A stretch of 64,000 bases of DNA from an uncultured bacterium (GCA_945873205.1 CAMCCC010000010.1:1-64000), one strand, 5' to 3'; shown: positions 49,563 to 60,857, numbered from the stretch's first letter. The notes: a model not told the origin generated them from the letters alone. Numbers and translations are program-made.

Positions 49563-50753
49563 ATGAGCGTAATCAAAGAAAGAGCTGAGGCCTGCTATGA
49601 TGAGATTGTGGGCCTTCGCCGGCAGATTCATCGGCATCCCGAGATCGGACGTAACGAGTTTGTGACTTCCGCCCTCATCCGGGAAAAGCTGGCGGAATAC
49701 GGCGTGGATAAGATTGAGTCCCCGGTGCCCACTGCTGTCGTGGCGCTGATCCATGGCAAAAAGGGCCCTGGCCGCTGCGTGGCCCTGCGGGCGGATATTG
49801 ACGCCCTCCCCGTGCAGGAGGAGACCGGCCTGCCCTTTGCCAGCGAGGTGCCCAACATGATGCATGCCTGCGGTCATGATTTGCACGCCTCCATGCTGCT
49901 GGGCGCGGCAAAGCTGCTGTGCTCCCTGCGGGATGAATTCTGCGGCACCGTGAAGCTGATCTTCCAGCACAGTGAGGATACCTTGCCCGGCGGCGCCAAG
50001 GAACTGGTGGAAAAGGGCGTCATGGAGAATCCCCATGTGGATGCTGCCTATGCCATCCATGTCCTGCCGGATGAAAGCAGGGTGGGAAAGATCGGTATGC
50101 GGAAAGGCCCTGTGACCACCTCTGTTGACCTGTATGATGTAACGGTTGACGGTGTGGGCGGCCATGGCTCTGAACCCCATAAAACCACGGACCCCATCCT
50201 GGCGGCCTGCCAGATGGTGGTGGCCATGCAGCAGATTGTCGCCCGCCGGGTGGACCCGCTGGAGACTGCGGTCATGTCCATCGGCAGCATCAACGCCGGC
50301 GTGGCTCCCAATGTGATCCCCAGCCAGTGCAAGTTTGGCGGCGTTTCCCGGGCCTATAACGAGGAAGTGCGGGAGACCATCCGCCAGCAGATGTTTGCCA
50401 TCGCCAAAGGCATGGAAAGCCTCTCCGGCTGCACCTTTGATGTTTACCATTACTATGGCTATCCCGCAGCCATCAATGATGGGGAACTGGTGGATATTGC
50501 CAGGGCCGCCATCACCGAGGAGCTGGGGGAGGACGCCATTGTTGAGCTGGAAAAGCCCATGGGCTTCAGCGAGGACTTTGCCTATTTCCGCCAGATGGCC
50601 GGGGTGCCCAGCGCCTACTTCATGCTCTACGCCGGCCACCAGGGGGATCAGGTCTATGCCCTGCATAACCCCAAGTGCAGCCCCATGGAGGAGACCATGC
50701 CCTACGGTATCCGCACCCTGGTGAGCATTGCTCTCAAGTATCTCAACGGCTGA
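49563..50753 (+). CDS. M20D-family amidohydrolase
   Basis: A 396-residue metal-dependent amidohydrolase of the IAA-amino-acid hydrolase/N-acyl-amino-acid deacylase type. It shows RRQIHRHPEIG, RADIDALPVQEETGL, the metal-binding HACGHDLHASMLLG, FQHSEDTLPGGAKELV and GGHGSEPHKTTDP. It would free an amino acid from an N-acyl conjugate. Start at 49563 is chosen (AAGAGG 7 bases ahead, family length); in-frame ATGs at 49542 and 49545 remain possible. A transporter and a second M20D enzyme follow, so the three may form an import-and-cleave unit. Confidence 0.88.
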   Translation: MSVIKERAEACYDEIVGLRRQIHRHPEIGRNEFVTSALIREKLAEYGVDKIESPVPTAVVALIHGKKGPGRCVALRADIDALPVQEETGLPFASEVPNMMHACGHDLHASMLLGAAKLLCSLRDEFCGTVKLIFQHSEDTLPGGAKELVEKGVMENPHVDAAYAIHVLPDESRVGKIGMRKGPVTTSVDLYDVTVDGVGGHGSEPHKTTDPILAACQMVVAMQQIVARRVDPLETAVMSIGSINAGVAPNVIPSQCKFGGVSRAYNEEVRETIRQQMFAIAKGMESLSGCTFDVYHYYGYPAAINDGELVDIARAAITEELGEDAIVELEKPMGFSEDFAYFRQMAGVPSAYFMLYAGHQGDQVYALHNPKCSPMEETMPYGIRTLVSIALKYLNG

Positions 50754-50829
50754 GGGCCGTCAACAGGTATTCGCCCGGCGGAGCGCTGCCCCGCCGCTTG
50801 AATAAAGCAAATTTTAGGAGGAAGAAAGA

Positions 50830-52032
50830 ATGTATAACTTCGTGCTTGCCTTCGTCCTCTGTGCTGCCGCTTACATTATTGGCGAAGTGGTCAGCACCGT
50901 GACCAAGGCTTGGATCCCCTCTGTCTTCGTGACAGCCATCGTAATGCTGCTCGGTTACTGGACTGTGTTCCCTCACGACCTGGTTTCCGACTCCAAGCTG
51001 ATCCCCTTCGGCAGCACCCTGGGCATCTATCTGCTTATCACCCACATGGGTACTGTTATCAGCCTCAAGCAGCTGAAGGCCCAGTGGAAGACCATTGTGG
51101 TCTGCCTCTCCGGCCTGGCCGGCATGTGTGTCCTGTCCTGGTTCATCTGCCCCCTGTTTATGGACAAGACCCTGGTTATTGCCGGTCTGCCTCCTCTCAC
51201 CGGTGGTATCATTGCCGCCACCACCATGCAGACTGCTGCTGCTAACGCCGGTCTGGAAGTCGCCGCTGTCTTTGCCATCACCATGTACTGCGTGCAGGGC
51301 TTTGCCGGCTACCCCATCACCGCTGTCTGCCTCCAGGTGGAAGGCAAGCGCCTGCTGAAGGAGTTCCGCGACGGCGGCTCCGTCCCTGTGGCTCTGGCTG
51401 AGAACCCCATGGCTATGGTGGATGAGCCTGACCGCAAGACCCTGATTCCCCCTGTGCCCAAGAAGTTTGACTCCGCTGTTGTCACCCTGATCAAGCTGGG
51501 CATCGTTGCCTGGTTTGCCACTCTGCTGGGCGGCGTCAGCTTCCCCTTTATCGGCAAGATCTCCGGCGCCATCTGGGCCCTGGTCCTGGGCGTTATCTTC
51601 ACCACTCTGGGCTTCCTGGACCGCAACTCCCTGAACCGTGCCAACTCCTACGGCATCGTTATGTTCGCTCTGATGATGTATGTGTTCGATGGCCTGAAGG
51701 ACTGCACTCCTGAGATGCTGGTCTCCATCATCGTTCCCATGCTGGTTCTGATCGTCATTGGCGTTTTCGGTATGGCAGTTGCCTCCTTCATCATCGCCAA
51801 GGTGCTGAAGATGAGCTTCCCCCTCGCCTTTGCCAACGGCCTGACCGCTCTCTATGGCTTCCCCTGCGACGCCATCATCACCGAGTCCACCTGCAAGTCT
51901 CTGGCTCAGACCGATGATGAGTTCAATTTCCTCATGAGCAAGATGTTCCCCAGCATGATCGTTGGCGGCTTTGTCACCGTTACCATCACCTCCGTGTTCA
52001 TCGCCGGTGCTTTCGCCAGCTTCTTTGCCTGA
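50830..52032 (+). CDS. Multi-spanning transporter, GltS-like
   Basis: A 400-residue membrane protein with about 10-12 hydrophobic segments and a central charged loop (KRLLKEFRDGGS to RKTLIPPVPKK). The internal motif PPLTGGIIAATTMQTAAANAGLEVAA resembles the glycine/alanine-rich re-entrant loops of sodium:glutamate (GltS) carriers, but I cannot assign it firmly. AGGAGG precedes the ATG. Its codon use (GCT, GGT, CGT alternating with C-ending codons) matches ribosomal genes, a sign of high expression. It sits between two M20D amidohydrolases, so the substrate may be an N-acyl amino acid or dipeptide, by inference. Confidence 0.6.
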   Translation: MYNFVLAFVLCAAAYIIGEVVSTVTKAWIPSVFVTAIVMLLGYWTVFPHDLVSDSKLIPFGSTLGIYLLITHMGTVISLKQLKAQWKTIVVCLSGLAGMCVLSWFICPLFMDKTLVIAGLPPLTGGIIAATTMQTAAANAGLEVAAVFAITMYCVQGFAGYPITAVCLQVEGKRLLKEFRDGGSVPVALAENPMAMVDEPDRKTLIPPVPKKFDSAVVTLIKLGIVAWFATLLGGVSFPFIGKISGAIWALVLGVIFTTLGFLDRNSLNRANSYGIVMFALMMYVFDGLKDCTPEMLVSIIVPMLVLIVIGVFGMAVASFIIAKVLKMSFPLAFANGLTALYGFPCDAIITESTCKSLAQTDDEFNFLMSKMFPSMIVGGFVTVTITSVFIAGAFASFFA

Positions 52033-52088
52033 TTCCGTCTTAGCCCGAAAGGCGTAGCATTAAACTCAAAGCCTTCCCTCGCCCCTCT

Positions 52089-52116
52089 TGCGGGGGCGGG
52101 GGAATCGTGCTATAAT
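52089..52116 (+). promoter_or_regulatory. Promoter of the second amidohydrolase gene
   Basis: TTGCGG (52089-52094), 16 bases, TATAAT (52111-52116). A GC-rich hairpin (CCCTCGCCCC/GGGGCGGGGG, about 52077-52102) ends the transporter transcript and overlaps the -35 box. A small TTGGCT/AGCCAA hairpin lies in the leader. Confidence 0.6.
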
Positions 52117-52163
52117 CCGCTTTGGCTCAAAGCCAACAATAATTATCAGGAGATAGATACAAA

Positions 52164-53333
52164 ATGGATATCAATCAGATTGCTGCTTCCTATAACGATT
52201 ATCTTATCGAGATGCGCCGCCACTTCCACGCCCATCCCGAGGTCAGCACCAAGGAGTACGAGACCAGCAAGACCATCAAGGCCGAGCTGGATAAGTACGG
52301 GATTGAATGGCGTCCCTGCGGACTGGAGACCGGCGTACTGGCCACCATTAAGGGTGCCAAGCCCGGCAAGACCATCCTGCTTCGCGGCGATATGGACGCA
52401 CTCTCCGTCCAGGAGGAGACCGGCGCTTCCTACGCCAGCCAGAACCCCGGCGTGATGCACGCCTGCGGCCATGACTGCCATACCGCTTCCATGCTTACTG
52501 CTGCCCGTATCCTCAATGACCATAAGGACGAGCTCTGCGGCACCGTCAAGCTGGCCTTCCAGCCGGCGGAAGAGGTGGCCCTGGGCGCCAAATCCATGAT
52601 CGAGCAGGGTGCCATGGACGGTGTGGATGCCTGCTTCGGCATCCATGTCTGGTCCGATGTGGAGGCTGGCAAGGTCTCCATTGAGACCGGCCCCCGTATG
52701 GCAGCAGCCGACCAGTTTATCATCAATGTCCATGGCAGAGGCGGCCATGGTTCCGCCCCTCACCAGTGCGTGGATACCGCCGTTGTCACCAGCGCCATTG
52801 TCCAGAACCTGCAGACCATCGTCAGCCGTGAGATCAATCCTGCTGACGCTGCCGTTCTTACCGTGGGCAAGATCGAGGCTGGCAGCCGCTGGAACGTGAT
52901 TGCCGAGTACGGCACCCTGGAAGGGACTACCCGTTATTATAATCCCGATTTCACCGCCCTGTTCGAGGAGGCCATCGGCCGTGTGGCTGCCCAGACCGCC
53001 GCTTCTTACCGGGCTGAGGCCAAGCTGGAGTACATCCACCTGATCGCCCCCACCGTGAACGAGCCTGCCTTTACGGAGCTGGCTGCCAAGGCCGCCAAGA
53101 AGGCCCTGGGTGAGGATTGCCTCTACCATCAGCCCGCCGTCACCGGCGGTGAGGACTTCTCCTTCTTCCTGGAGAAGGCCCCCGGCGCCATTGCCTTCAT
53201 GGGCGTGCGCAACGAGGCCAAGGGTGCCTGCTGGGCCCAGCACCACTGCAAGTATGATGTGGACGAGGACGCCCTCATCAACAGCGTGAAGCTGTATGTC
53301 CAGGTGGCTCTGGACTTCAACGCCGGCTGCTGA
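52164..53333 (+). CDS. M20D-family amidohydrolase, second copy
   Basis: A 389-residue paralogue of the enzyme at 49563: RRHFHAHPEVSTKEYET, RGDMDALSVQEETGA, HACGHDCHTASMLTAAR, FQPAEEVALGAKSMIE and GGHGSAPHQCVD. It is complete and has the usual second-domain glycines. Its codon bias is like that of the transporter upstream, so both are probably abundant. It has its own promoter after the transporter hairpin. Substrate unknown; likely N-acyl amino acids. Confidence 0.9.
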   Translation: MDINQIAASYNDYLIEMRRHFHAHPEVSTKEYETSKTIKAELDKYGIEWRPCGLETGVLATIKGAKPGKTILLRGDMDALSVQEETGASYASQNPGVMHACGHDCHTASMLTAARILNDHKDELCGTVKLAFQPAEEVALGAKSMIEQGAMDGVDACFGIHVWSDVEAGKVSIETGPRMAAADQFIINVHGRGGHGSAPHQCVDTAVVTSAIVQNLQTIVSREINPADAAVLTVGKIEAGSRWNVIAEYGTLEGTTRYYNPDFTALFEEAIGRVAAQTAASYRAEAKLEYIHLIAPTVNEPAFTELAAKAAKKALGEDCLYHQPAVTGGEDFSFFLEKAPGAIAFMGVRNEAKGACWAQHHCKYDVDEDALINSVKLYVQVALDFNAGC

Positions 53334-53349
53334 ACGCGCATTTCTTCCA

Positions 53350-53381
53350 AAGTCACCGGCCCAAAAGCCGGTGACTTTTTT
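53350..53381 (+). terminator. Intrinsic terminator after the second amidohydrolase
   Basis: AAGTCACCGGC and GCCGGTGACTTTTTT around CCAAAA. Confidence 0.92.
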
Positions 53382-53417
53382 CAACCTGAAATTTTGTCGT
53401 AAAGAGGTCTTAACCCC

Positions 53418-54125
53418 ATGATTGCCACCATCATCAACGTATTCACCATTATCATCGGCGGCCTGATCGGCGTCACCTTCGGCAACCGAATCGGGGAAAA
53501 GTACAGTAAGGGCCTGATGACCGTCATCGGCCTGATCACCTTTACCATCGGCATCCAGAACGTCATGGGTTCCAACAACACCCTGGTGGTCGTGATCTGC
53601 CTGGTGCTGGGTACCCTGATCGGTATGCTGCTGAAGCTGGACGATGCCATCAACACCTCCGGGGACTGGCTGAAAGCCAAGCTGAGCCGCACCCGGCTGG
53701 GCAGCGGTCGCTTTGGTGAGGCCTTTGTCACCTGCACCATCCTTTTCAGTGTGGGCACCATGACCATCCTTGGCTCCATCCAGGCGGGCCTGAACCATGA
53801 CTATACCATCCTGCTGACCAAGAGCATCATGGACTTTGTCAGCTGCCTGGCCTTCTCTGCCGCGCTTGGCCCCGGGGCCATTTTTGCCTGCATCCCGGTG
53901 CTGCTGGTGCAGGGCTCCATTACCCTGCTGGCCGGCGTGGTGCAGCCCGTCCTCACCACCGAGGTGGTGGCGGAGATGTCCGCCGTGGGCGGGGCCATGT
54001 TCCTGGGCATGAGCGTGAACCTGCTGGGCCTGCGTCAGGAGTCGGTGAAGGTGGGGGATATGCTGCCCGCCATCTTCCTGCCCATCCTCTATTTCCCCCT
54101 GGCCCACCTGCTGGGCATCGGCTGA
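53418..54125 (+). CDS. DUF554-family membrane protein
   Basis: A 235-residue integral membrane protein (about seven hydrophobic segments) of DUF554: MIATIINVFTIIIGGLIGVTFG, TVIGLITFTIGIQNV, VTCTILFSVGTMTILGSIQAGL. The family is a putative transporter of unknown substrate. It is monocistronic between two terminators; codons are biased towards those of abundant proteins. Confidence 0.9.
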   Translation: MIATIINVFTIIIGGLIGVTFGNRIGEKYSKGLMTVIGLITFTIGIQNVMGSNNTLVVVICLVLGTLIGMLLKLDDAINTSGDWLKAKLSRTRLGSGRFGEAFVTCTILFSVGTMTILGSIQAGLNHDYTILLTKSIMDFVSCLAFSAALGPGAIFACIPVLLVQGSITLLAGVVQPVLTTEVVAEMSAVGGAMFLGMSVNLLGLRQESVKVGDMLPAIFLPILYFPLAHLLGIG

Positions 54126-54144
54126 CAGCCATACCGATTCATAC

Positions 54145-54180
54145 GAAGCCAAGGGCAATGCCTATTGCCTTTGGCTTCTT
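54145..54180 (+). terminator. Intrinsic terminator after DUF554
   Basis: GAAGCCAAGGGCAAT and ATTGCCTTTGGCTTCTT around GCCT, one mismatch. Confidence 0.85.
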
Positions 54181-54226
54181 TCTATTTTATACTTAGCGTA
54201 TAAGAACTACGAAACGGAGCGGAAGC

Positions 54227-56146
54227 ATGACCAATTACGCAGGATATATGGGCCGCGTGCTGGAGATCGATCTGAGCCTCCGCCGGGAGAGGGAATACCC
54301 CTGGACGGACCGGGACCGGGAGCTGTACATCGGCGGCAAGGCCATGGCCTCCAAAATCATGTACGACAACTTCACCGGCAGGGAGGACCCCTTCGGCCCG
54401 GAGAATATCATCGTCATTGCCACCGGGCCGGTGACGGGCACCTTCGCCCCCTCCTCCAACCGCTTTGATATCTCCACCCTCTCCCCCCTGACAGGGATCA
54501 CCACTTCCTCCAACTGCGGCGGGGACTTCGGTTTTTACCTGAAAAAGGCCGGCATCGACGCACTGGTCATTCGCGGCCAAAGCTCTAAGCCGGTGTGGGT
54601 CGAGATCGACAACGGGCAGGTGTTCTACCACGAGGCCGCCACTCTCTGGGGCCTGAAAACCGGGGACACCCAGGCGGGACTGAAAAAGGAACTGACAGAC
54701 CTCCACGGCCCCAAGGGTCGCTATGGCATGGTGACAATCGGCCCGGCAGGGGAGAACCGGGTGCTTTACGCCGCCGTCACCAGTGGGGAACGGGCGGCAG
54801 GCCGGGGCGGCACCGGCGCCGTTTTCGGCAGCAAGAACCTGAAAGCCATTGTGGCCTCCGGCAGCCATGAAATCAGACTCTACGACCGGGAGAAGGCCAT
54901 GGAACACCATAAGCAGTGGACGGCCGCCCTGAAAGCCCACCCCCTCACCGGCTCCCAGCTGCCCCGCCTGGGCACCGCGGGCCTGGTCAGCACCATGCAG
55001 CTGCGGGGCCAGCTGGCCACCCGGAACTTCTCCGCCGGCCGCTTTGACGGCTTTGAAAAGGTCAGTGGTGAGGCCCTGGCCGAGGAGGAGAACATCACCA
55101 ATTCCGGCTGCCTCTCCTGTCCCATCCGCTGCTCCCGCACCGTGGAGGTAGAGGGCCAGAAGGTGAAGGGGCCGGAGCTGGAGACCCTGGGGCTGTTCGG
55201 CCCCAACCTGCTCAACGATAATCTGAAGCTGGTCTGCCGCTGGAACCGTGAGCTGGACGAGCTGGGCATGGACAGCATCTCCTGCGCCGGCACCATCGCC
55301 TGGGCCATGGAAGCAAGCGAGAAGGGCCTGTGGAACAACGGCCTGGAATTCGGCCAAGTGGAGGGCATTTCCCAGCTGCTGGATGACATCGCTCATCGCC
55401 GGGGCGTCGGGGATGAGCTGGCCCAGGGCAGCAAACGCCTCAGCGAGAAATACGGCGGCAAGGACTTTGCCATCCAGTCCAAGGGCATGGAGCTGTCCGC
55501 TTATGAGCCCCGCCGGGCCGTGGGCCAGGGCCTGGGCTACGCCGTTGCCAACCGGGGCGGCTGTCACCTGAACGGCGGTTACCTGGTGGTGCTGGAGGGC
55601 CTGGGCCTCAGCATCGACCAGCAGACCCCTAAGGCCAAGGCAGACTTCTGTATGCTGATGCAGGATCTGATGGAGTCCATCTCCGCCTGTGGCCACTGTC
55701 TGTTTACCTCCTACGCCGTCTTTCCCAGATTCCTTATCAGCAAGCCCAACAGCCCGGTCACCCGCTTTGTCAATTTCATCATCCCCCATATCGGCTGGGT
55801 TATCCGGCTGCTGAACAAATGCCCCGGTATCGCCCATTTGAACCTGCCCCTGATCCCCTATACTTATGAGCTGCGCTATGCCGTGGGGTTGAGCATGAAC
55901 ATCGGCAAATTCCTGAAAATTGGGGAGCGCAGCTATAACGTGGAGCGAGCGGTGAATGCCCGCTTCGGCGTCTCGGCGGAGAAGGATAAGCTGCCCAGGC
56001 GCCTGACCAATGTGCTCCAGGACCCCAATGACCCCAGCAGCAGGGTGCCCCTGGAGCAGATGAAGCGCATCTATTACAAGGCCCGGGGCTGGGGCGAGAA
56101 CGGCCTTCCTGATGCAAAGAAGCTGAGAAAGCTGGGGATTGAATGA
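54227..56146 (+). CDS. Aldehyde:ferredoxin oxidoreductase family (tungstopterin enzyme)
   Basis: A 639-residue AOR-family protein that would oxidise an aldehyde (or reduce an acid) with ferredoxin as partner. It has the N-terminal pterin-binding domain (IGGKAMASKIMYDN, ATGPVTGTFAPSSNRF). The [4Fe-4S] ligands are CLSCPIRC plus a late ACGHC, with DSISCAGT between. It overlaps the next gene, a MoaD-like protein, by four bases, a pairing typical of tungstoenzyme loci. Full family length. Substrate unknown. Confidence 0.93.
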   Translation: MTNYAGYMGRVLEIDLSLRREREYPWTDRDRELYIGGKAMASKIMYDNFTGREDPFGPENIIVIATGPVTGTFAPSSNRFDISTLSPLTGITTSSNCGGDFGFYLKKAGIDALVIRGQSSKPVWVEIDNGQVFYHEAATLWGLKTGDTQAGLKKELTDLHGPKGRYGMVTIGPAGENRVLYAAVTSGERAAGRGGTGAVFGSKNLKAIVASGSHEIRLYDREKAMEHHKQWTAALKAHPLTGSQLPRLGTAGLVSTMQLRGQLATRNFSAGRFDGFEKVSGEALAEEENITNSGCLSCPIRCSRTVEVEGQKVKGPELETLGLFGPNLLNDNLKLVCRWNRELDELGMDSISCAGTIAWAMEASEKGLWNNGLEFGQVEGISQLLDDIAHRRGVGDELAQGSKRLSEKYGGKDFAIQSKGMELSAYEPRRAVGQGLGYAVANRGGCHLNGGYLVVLEGLGLSIDQQTPKAKADFCMLMQDLMESISACGHCLFTSYAVFPRFLISKPNSPVTRFVNFIIPHIGWVIRLLNKCPGIAHLNLPLIPYTYELRYAVGLSMNIGKFLKIGERSYNVERAVNARFGVSAEKDKLPRRLTNVLQDPNDPSSRVPLEQMKRIYYKARGWGENGLPDAKKLRKLGIE

Positions 56147-56400
56147 TGGTTACCGTGAAGCTTTTCGGCCTTCTCCGGCTGGACAGCGGCGTGAAGCAGC
56201 TGGAGCTGGAAGCCGCCACGGTGCGGGAGCTTTACCCCAAGCTGCTGGAAGCCCTTCACAACGCCCAGCCGAATTCCTCCCTTACTCTCAAAGACCTGAA
56301 GGCCTGCGCCGTGGCGGTGAACGAATGTCCCGCCAAGCCCGGCGCCAGACTCCAAGACGGCGACATTGTCTACCTGATCCCGCCCATCGCAGGAGGATGA
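56143..56400 (+). CDS. MoaD/ThiS-family protein
   Basis: An 85-residue ubiquitin-like sulphur carrier ending in the needed GG (YLIPPIAGG). MoaD supplies the dithiolene sulphur of molybdopterin. Its ATG lies on the AOR stop codon, so it is made with the tungstoenzyme and probably serves its cofactor. No other moa gene is visible here. Confidence 0.9.
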   Translation: MMVTVKLFGLLRLDSGVKQLELEAATVRELYPKLLEALHNAQPNSSLTLKDLKACAVAVNECPAKPGARLQDGDIVYLIPPIAGG

Positions 56401-56410
56401 AACCATAATG

Positions 56411-56440
56411 AAAACCGGCAGAGAAAACTCTGCCGGTTTT
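56411..56440. terminator. Bidirectional terminator between moaD-like and asnB
   Basis: AAAACCGGCAGAG and CTCTGCCGGTTTT around AAAA; it lies between convergent genes. Confidence 0.93.
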
Positions 56441-56468
56441 GCTGTAATAATGTAGGTTATTGATAAAT

Positions 56469-58046
56469 TCAAACGCCGCTGTCGCCGTAGTTGGCCAGTA
56501 CCCGGGCGGAGGGGTCGTTTACGTTGCAGCCCTCCCAGCTCTTGTTGGGCATCCAGAAGTCCACCACCATCTCTGCCTGGCCGGGGTAGTACTTCTCGAA
56601 GATTTCCCGGTACAGCAGGGATTCCTTGGTGAAGGGCTGGGCGTGGCTGTATTTCTGCCGCAGCGTCTCGAATTCCTCGTCGGTATAATAGCTCTCGGCG
56701 TAGGCCTTCAGATGGTCTACCATGGAGTGGCCCACCGCGTCGGAGAAGGCGGCCTTTTCCCGATAGAGAATGTCGTGGGGCAGGTAGTCCCCCTCAAAGG
56801 CGTGGCGCAGCAGATACTTGCCCTTGCCGTAGACGTTCATTTTCTTGGCAGGGTCAACGCTCATGACGTACTGCACAAAGTCCAGGTCGCCGAAGGGTAC
56901 CCGGGCCTCCAGGGAGTTGACGGAGATGCAGCGGTCAGCCCGCAGCACGTCATACATATGCAGCTCCCGGATACGCTTCTCCGCCTCTTTCTGGAACTCC
57001 TCCGCCGAGGGGGCGAAGTCGGTGTACTTATAGCCGAACAGCTCGTCGGAGATTTCGCCGGTCAGCAGCACCCGAATGTCGGTGTTCTCATGAATCCACT
57101 TGCACAGCAGATACATGCCCATGCTGGCCCGGATGGTGGTGATGTCAAAGGTGCCCAGCAGATGAATCACATCCTCCAGAGAATCCAGCACCAGCTGCCG
57201 GGTCATGATCACCTCGGTGTGGTCGCTGCCGATGTAGTCCGCTACCTGCTTGGCGTATTTCAGGTCAATGGCGTCCTCGCTCATACCGATGGCAAAGGTG
57301 CGGATGGGAGCGGCGCTCTTCTTCTGGGCAATGGCACACACCAGGGAGGAATCCAGACCGCCGGAGAGCAGGAAGCCCACCTTGGCGTCGGCTACCAGCC
57401 GTTTCTCCACGCCGGCCACCAGCTTGTCATGAATCTTGCCGCAGACCGTCTCCAGCTCATCGTGACAAACTGCGTCCACATGGGCGATATCCCGGTAGCA
57501 GACGAACTTGCCGTCCTTATAGTAATGGCCGGGAGGGAAGGGCATGATCTTGTCTGTCAGCCCCACCAGACTCTTGGGCTCGCTGGCAAAGAGAATCACA
57601 CCGGCCTTGTCATAGCCGTAGTACAGGGGCCGGATGCCGATGGGGTCACGGGCCGCCACAAAGCTGCCGGACTTGGCATCGAAAAGGATCAGGGCAAACT
57701 CAGCGTCCAGCATGGCGAACATATCCACGCCGTACTTCTCGTAGAGGGGCAGCAGCACCTCGCAGTCGGATTCGCTGACAAAGTGATGGGTCTTGCTCAG
57801 CTCCGCCTTGAACTTGTCAAAGCCGTAGATTTCCCCGTTGCAGACCAGATAGCTGCCGTGCAGCTCAAAGGGCTGCATCCCTTCCGGGTGCAGGCCCATG
57901 ATGGCCAGCCGGTGAAAGCCCAGCAGGCCCTTGCCGGTGTCCACAATGCGGGTGTCGTCCGGCCCCCGGGATTTGGTTGCCTCAAAATGCTGCTTGAAAA
58001 CGTCGAAGGTGACACCGCTACCACAGTAACCCATGATTGAACACAT
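56469..58046 (-). CDS. asnB: Asparagine synthetase B, glutamine-hydrolysing
   Basis: A 525-residue AsnB: catalytic Cys2 (MCSIMGY), glutaminase loops (SRGPDDTR, GFHRLAIMGL, VCNGEIYG), and the ATP-pyrophosphatase loop LLSGGLDSSLVCAI. It makes asparagine from aspartate with glutamine nitrogen. GGAG precedes the ATG. The 5' leader is an Asn T-box, so expression rises when tRNA(Asn) is uncharged. It sits beside glnN and a relic of an ammonium transporter, in a nitrogen cluster. Confidence 0.96.
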   Translation of the reverse strand: MCSIMGYCGSGVTFDVFKQHFEATKSRGPDDTRIVDTGKGLLGFHRLAIMGLHPEGMQPFELHGSYLVCNGEIYGFDKFKAELSKTHHFVSESDCEVLLPLYEKYGVDMFAMLDAEFALILFDAKSGSFVAARDPIGIRPLYYGYDKAGVILFASEPKSLVGLTDKIMPFPPGHYYKDGKFVCYRDIAHVDAVCHDELETVCGKIHDKLVAGVEKRLVADAKVGFLLSGGLDSSLVCAIAQKKSAAPIRTFAIGMSEDAIDLKYAKQVADYIGSDHTEVIMTRQLVLDSLEDVIHLLGTFDITTIRASMGMYLLCKWIHENTDIRVLLTGEISDELFGYKYTDFAPSAEEFQKEAEKRIRELHMYDVLRADRCISVNSLEARVPFGDLDFVQYVMSVDPAKKMNVYGKGKYLLRHAFEGDYLPHDILYREKAAFSDAVGHSMVDHLKAYAESYYTDEEFETLRQKYSHAQPFTKESLLYREIFEKYYPGQAEMVVDFWMPNKSWEGCNVNDPSARVLANYGDSGV

Positions 58047-58062
58047 AATAATTTCTCCTTCT

Positions 58063-58305
58063 AAAAAATCATTACAGCATTCAATAGGGCAAGTGCTGCT
58101 CCTCGCGGTGCCACCTATCTTTTTCTCTCATTGGCGAGCTTCCAACAAAGCTCTGCCGGATAACGCCCGGCCTGCGTCGCACCTACTGGGGCTGTGCCCG
58201 TTGGGATTGAAGCTCATCAGGTGTTCTTAGGCCGGAGCCTTGCTGTATGGTTTTCAGCGCCCCATACTCTCTGTGAACGGTGTTCCGGCTTACTTTTCCT
58301 GATTC
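58063..58305 (-). promoter_or_regulatory. T-box riboswitch, asparagine-specific, before asnB
   Basis: On the minus strand the T-box sequence AGGTGGCACCGCG is at 58116-58104. It is preceded by a stem I with AGAGAGTATGG and a matching CCATAC, and by a loop reading AAGAACACC with specifier AAC (Asn) at 58225-58223. The bulge reads TGGC, which pairs with the GCCA end of tRNA(Asn). A terminator (58098-58075, CAGCA/TGCTG, then ATTTTTT to 58063) follows. Uncharged tRNA(Asn) would favour the antiterminator. Confidence 0.92.
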
Positions 58306-58328
58306 AAACGCCTTTTTCTATTCAGTTT

Positions 58329-58553
58329 TTAAATCCTTTCGTGGATGGCGCAGAAACCTGCGCTGTCACGGAAACCCAACTGGCTGAGCCAGCCACCGCC
58401 CCAGATCCAGTGGGTTTCTATGGGGTAAATGAAGAGAGAGATCACTGCCGAATCAATGCAGTAGGCGGAGAACCTGATACGTTCTGCCATAGCGCCGAAG
58501 ACGGTGGTGGCGGTAGTGGCGCAGAAAACAAAATTAAAAACGAAGGCGGCGCC
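58329..58553 (-). pseudogene. Ammonium transporter Amt, internal relic
   Basis: A 74-codon minus-strand frame, bounded by stops, reads CATTATTVFGAMAERIRFSAY, then FIYPI, HWIWGGGWLSQLGF. This is the unmistakable fourth-to-fifth helix region of Amt/AmtB (family: TIVSGAMAER, FIYPIVGHWIWGGGWL, LGFHDFAGS). Both ends of the ~400-residue gene are gone, and the piece has drifted (FGAMAER, IETHW, RDSAGF). It lies between glnN and the asnB T-box, in the same orientation as both. No start signal is present. Confidence 0.85.
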
Positions 58554-58637
58554 CCGGGAAAGCCATTAAGGCTTGTGATAAAGGACTTGAAGTCTGTCCA
58601 CATATCCGGGTAGGGGAACCCTGCCAATGCTCAGCGA
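58554..58637. other. Short gap between glnN and the amt relic
   Basis: 84 bases; no terminator with a T-run and no recognisable gene. Part may be further decayed amt sequence. Confidence 0.4.
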
Positions 58638-60731
<2,094 letters not shown>

Positions 60732-60857
60732 AGCGGTAACTTCCTTTCAGATTTTTTGTTTTTCTGACCTGCCATCCCCGGCGCCCCGAAGGGCGTGGAA
60801 GGGATGCGGGCAAATCATCATTTTCTATTACTTCAGGAGAGAAAAGTAATAAAAAAG

